Origin: JBNKVT01 sp050299335
Lineage (GTDB): Bacteria > Pseudomonadota > Alphaproteobacteria > Rhodobacterales > Rhodobacteraceae
Assembly: GCA_050299335.1 (NCBI GenBank)
Contig: JBNKVT010000041.1
Coordinates: forward strand, 1-30,249
DNA: 30,249 nucleotides
Reading direction: 5' to 3'
Shown here piece after piece: positions 28,719-30,249 of this stretch. The translations under genes were made by a program, and so were the position numbers. The first letter of the stretch is position 1, and each line of letters opens with the position of its first letter. Below the pieces are notes generated by a model. It was not told the DNA's origin. It saw nothing but the letters and a program-made list of their open reading frames with translations, and did no database searches.

Positions 28719-30249
28719 ATGGCGAAGGTACTGATTTCGGACAAGCTGAGCGACGCTGCGGTGCAGATTTTCCGCGACAATGGCGTCGAGGTGGATTTCC
28801 GGCCCGAACTGGGCAAGGACCCCGCGAAGCTGGCGGAAGTGATCGGCGACTATGACGGGCTGGCGATCCGGTCGGCGACGAAGGTGACGGCGGAATTGCT
28901 GGAAAAGGCTGACAATCTGAAGGTTGTGGGGCGAGCGGGGATTGGCGTGGATAATGTCGATATCCCGGCGGCCTCGGCCAAGGGGGTGGTGGTGATGAAC
29001 ACGCCTTTCGGGAACTCGATCACCACCGCCGAGCACGCGATTGCGATGATGTTCGCGGTGGCGCGGCAGATCCCGGCCGCCGATGCCTCGACCCAGGCCG
29101 GGAAATGGGAAAAGTCGCGGTTCATGGGCTCGGAGATCACCGGCAAGGTGCTGGGTCTGGTGGGTTGCGGGAATATCGGCTCGGTGGTGGCGTCGCGGGC
29201 GTTGGGGCTGAAGATGCATGTGGTGGCCTATGATCCGTTCCTGTCGTCGGAAAAGGCGACGCAGATGGGGGTGGAGAAGGTGGAGGAGATCGACGATCTG
29301 CTCGCACGCGCCGATTTCATCACCCTGCATCTGCCGAAGACCGAGAAGACGGCGAATATCCTGTCGGCGGAGCGTATTGCGAAGATCAAACCCGGCGCGC
29401 GGCTGATCAACTGTGCCCGCGGTGGGTTGGTTGACGAGGATGCGGTGGCTGTGGCGCTGAAGGAAGGCCGACTGGCGGGGGCGGCCTTTGACGTCTTTGC
29501 GGTCGAACCGGCGACAGAAAGCCCGCTGTTTGGGCTCGATAATGTGGTCTGTACGCCGCATCTGGGTGCCTCGACCTCGGAGGCACAGGAAAATGTGGCG
29601 CTGCAGGTGGCCGAGCAGATGTCGGATTACCTGGTGCGCGGGGCGATTGCCAATGCGCTGAACGCGCCATCGGTGACCGCCGAGGAAGCACCGGTGCTGA
29701 AGCCGTGGATCGATCTCTGCTCGATGCTGGGTAGCTTCGCGGGGCAGGTGACGGAAAGCCCGATCAAGGAGATCGAGATCGAATATGTGGGCTCGGTGGG
29801 GCAGCTGAATTTGAAGCCGCTGACCTCGGCGCTGACCGCCTCGATGCTGATCCCGCTGGTGGGGGAAGGGGCGGTGAACATGGTGTCCGCGCCGATTGTC
29901 GCCCGGGAGCGGGGGATCAAGATCGCGGAGACGCGCAAGGACGCGCAAGGGGCGTTCGGGTCCTATGTGCGGCTGATCGTGGTGACGGAGGCGCAGACGC
30001 GCTCGGTCGCGGGGACGATCTATTCGGACGGCAAGCCGCGCTTCATCCAGATCAAGGGCATTAACCTGGAGGCCGAGATCGGCCGCCATATGCTTTACAC
30101 CACCAACAACGACACACCTGGCATCGTCGGTCTGCTCGGCTCAATCTTCGCGCGCAACAATGTCAACATCGCCAACTTCCAGTTGGGCCGCAACCGGCCC
30201 GGAGGCGATGCCATTGCCCGGCTCTATCTCGACGAGCCGATTCCGCAGG
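28719..30249 (+). CDS. serA: D-3-phosphoglycerate dehydrogenase (3' end beyond the window)
   Basis: The first 510 codons of an NAD-dependent dehydrogenase that converts 3-phosphoglycerate to 3-phosphohydroxypyruvate, the committed step of serine synthesis. The Rossmann motif GLVGCGNIGS is at 146-155, with the NAD-ribose aspartate at 172. The catalytic set is R234 (NCARGG), E263 (VEPA) and H281 (PHLGAST). After the catalytic core come an intervening allosteric-substrate-binding-like domain (about 320-450) and an ACT domain (TTNNDTPGIVGLLGSIFARNNVNIANFQLGR), so it is the long type. The frame is still open at the last base; about 20 residues are probably missing. AAGGA (28706-28710) lies 8 nt before ATG 28719, which is preferred to ATG 28710. 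Confidence 0.95.
   Translation, partial: MAKVLISDKLSDAAVQIFRDNGVEVDFRPELGKDPAKLAEVIGDYDGLAIRSATKVTAELLEKADNLKVVGRAGIGVDNVDIPAASAKGVVVMNTPFGNSITTAEHAIAMMFAVARQIPAADASTQAGKWEKSRFMGSEITGKVLGLVGCGNIGSVVASRALGLKMHVVAYDPFLSSEKATQMGVEKVEEIDDLLARADFITLHLPKTEKTANILSAERIAKIKPGARLINCARGGLVDEDAVAVALKEGRLAGAAFDVFAVEPATESPLFGLDNVVCTPHLGASTSEAQENVALQVAEQMSDYLVRGAIANALNAPSVTAEEAPVLKPWIDLCSMLGSFAGQVTESPIKEIEIEYVGSVGQLNLKPLTSALTASMLIPLVGEGAVNMVSAPIVARERGIKIAETRKDAQGAFGSYVRLIVVTEAQTRSVAGTIYSDGKPRFIQIKGINLEAEIGRHMLYTTNNDTPGIVGLLGSIFARNNVNIANFQLGRNRPGGDAIARLYLDEPIPQ

Overview
The window looks like the chromosome of an alphaproteobacterium, most likely a member of the Rhodobacteraceae. The reasons are high GC with strongly GC-biased third codon positions, an aglR/aglEFGAK alpha-glucoside locus, the gene order rimP-nusA-ylxR-infB behind an attenuator-like leader, the alphaproteobacterial type of SerC next to serA, and a GST with an added metal-binding-like tail. 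This placement is by recognition only; no search was run.

Layout. (1) 0.1-8.0 kb: a LacI-type regulator (aglR, minus strand) diverges from an alpha-glucoside uptake and hydrolysis operon: binding protein aglE, permeases aglF and aglG, GH13 alpha-glucosidase aglA, ATPase aglK. A LacI-type operator candidate lies between aglR and aglE. 6-phosphogluconolactonase (pgl) and rluA follow, so sugar uptake, hydrolysis and an oxidative glucose-6-phosphate step are adjacent. (2) 9.5-10.1 kb: an XRE-cupin regulator. (3) 10.3-13.0 kb: an accessory island with a 5'-truncated RHS gene. Its C-terminal tip is AT-richer and has an SHG...GC pattern like clan CD cysteine peptidases. It overlaps by 4 nt a gene for a membrane-anchored, cysteine-rich putative immunity protein. 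A 0.47-kb repeat field with four covarying hairpin elements follows. (4) 13.0-14.3 kb, minus strand: rimB-rimK. (5) 14.4-16.65 kb: a tight four-gene operon (DUF1801, SnoaL-like, GNAT, nitrilase-superfamily amidohydrolase), ended by a terminator that overlaps the convergent Gly-rich membrane protein gene. (6) 17.0-22.7 kb: rimP leader and rimP-nusA-ylxR-infB. (7) 22.8-24.8 kb: cobU, a cobC-like phosphatase and a GST fused to a YHS/TRASH-like tail. (8) 24.8-27.2 kb: strong hairpins, a possible independent small minus-strand transcript, dnaB (minus), and a possible small membrane protein. (9) 27.2-30.2 kb: serC with a structured leader, then serA, cut by the window end.

The most unusual content is the RHS toxin tip with its candidate immunity gene. 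Next are the repeat families (four covarying elements at 12.6-13.0 kb and four intergenic 10-3-10 palindromes), the SD-led reading frame through the rimP attenuator, the GST fusion, and the promoter-led small transcript between gst and dnaB. No rRNA, tRNA, CRISPR array or recognisable IS transposase was seen.
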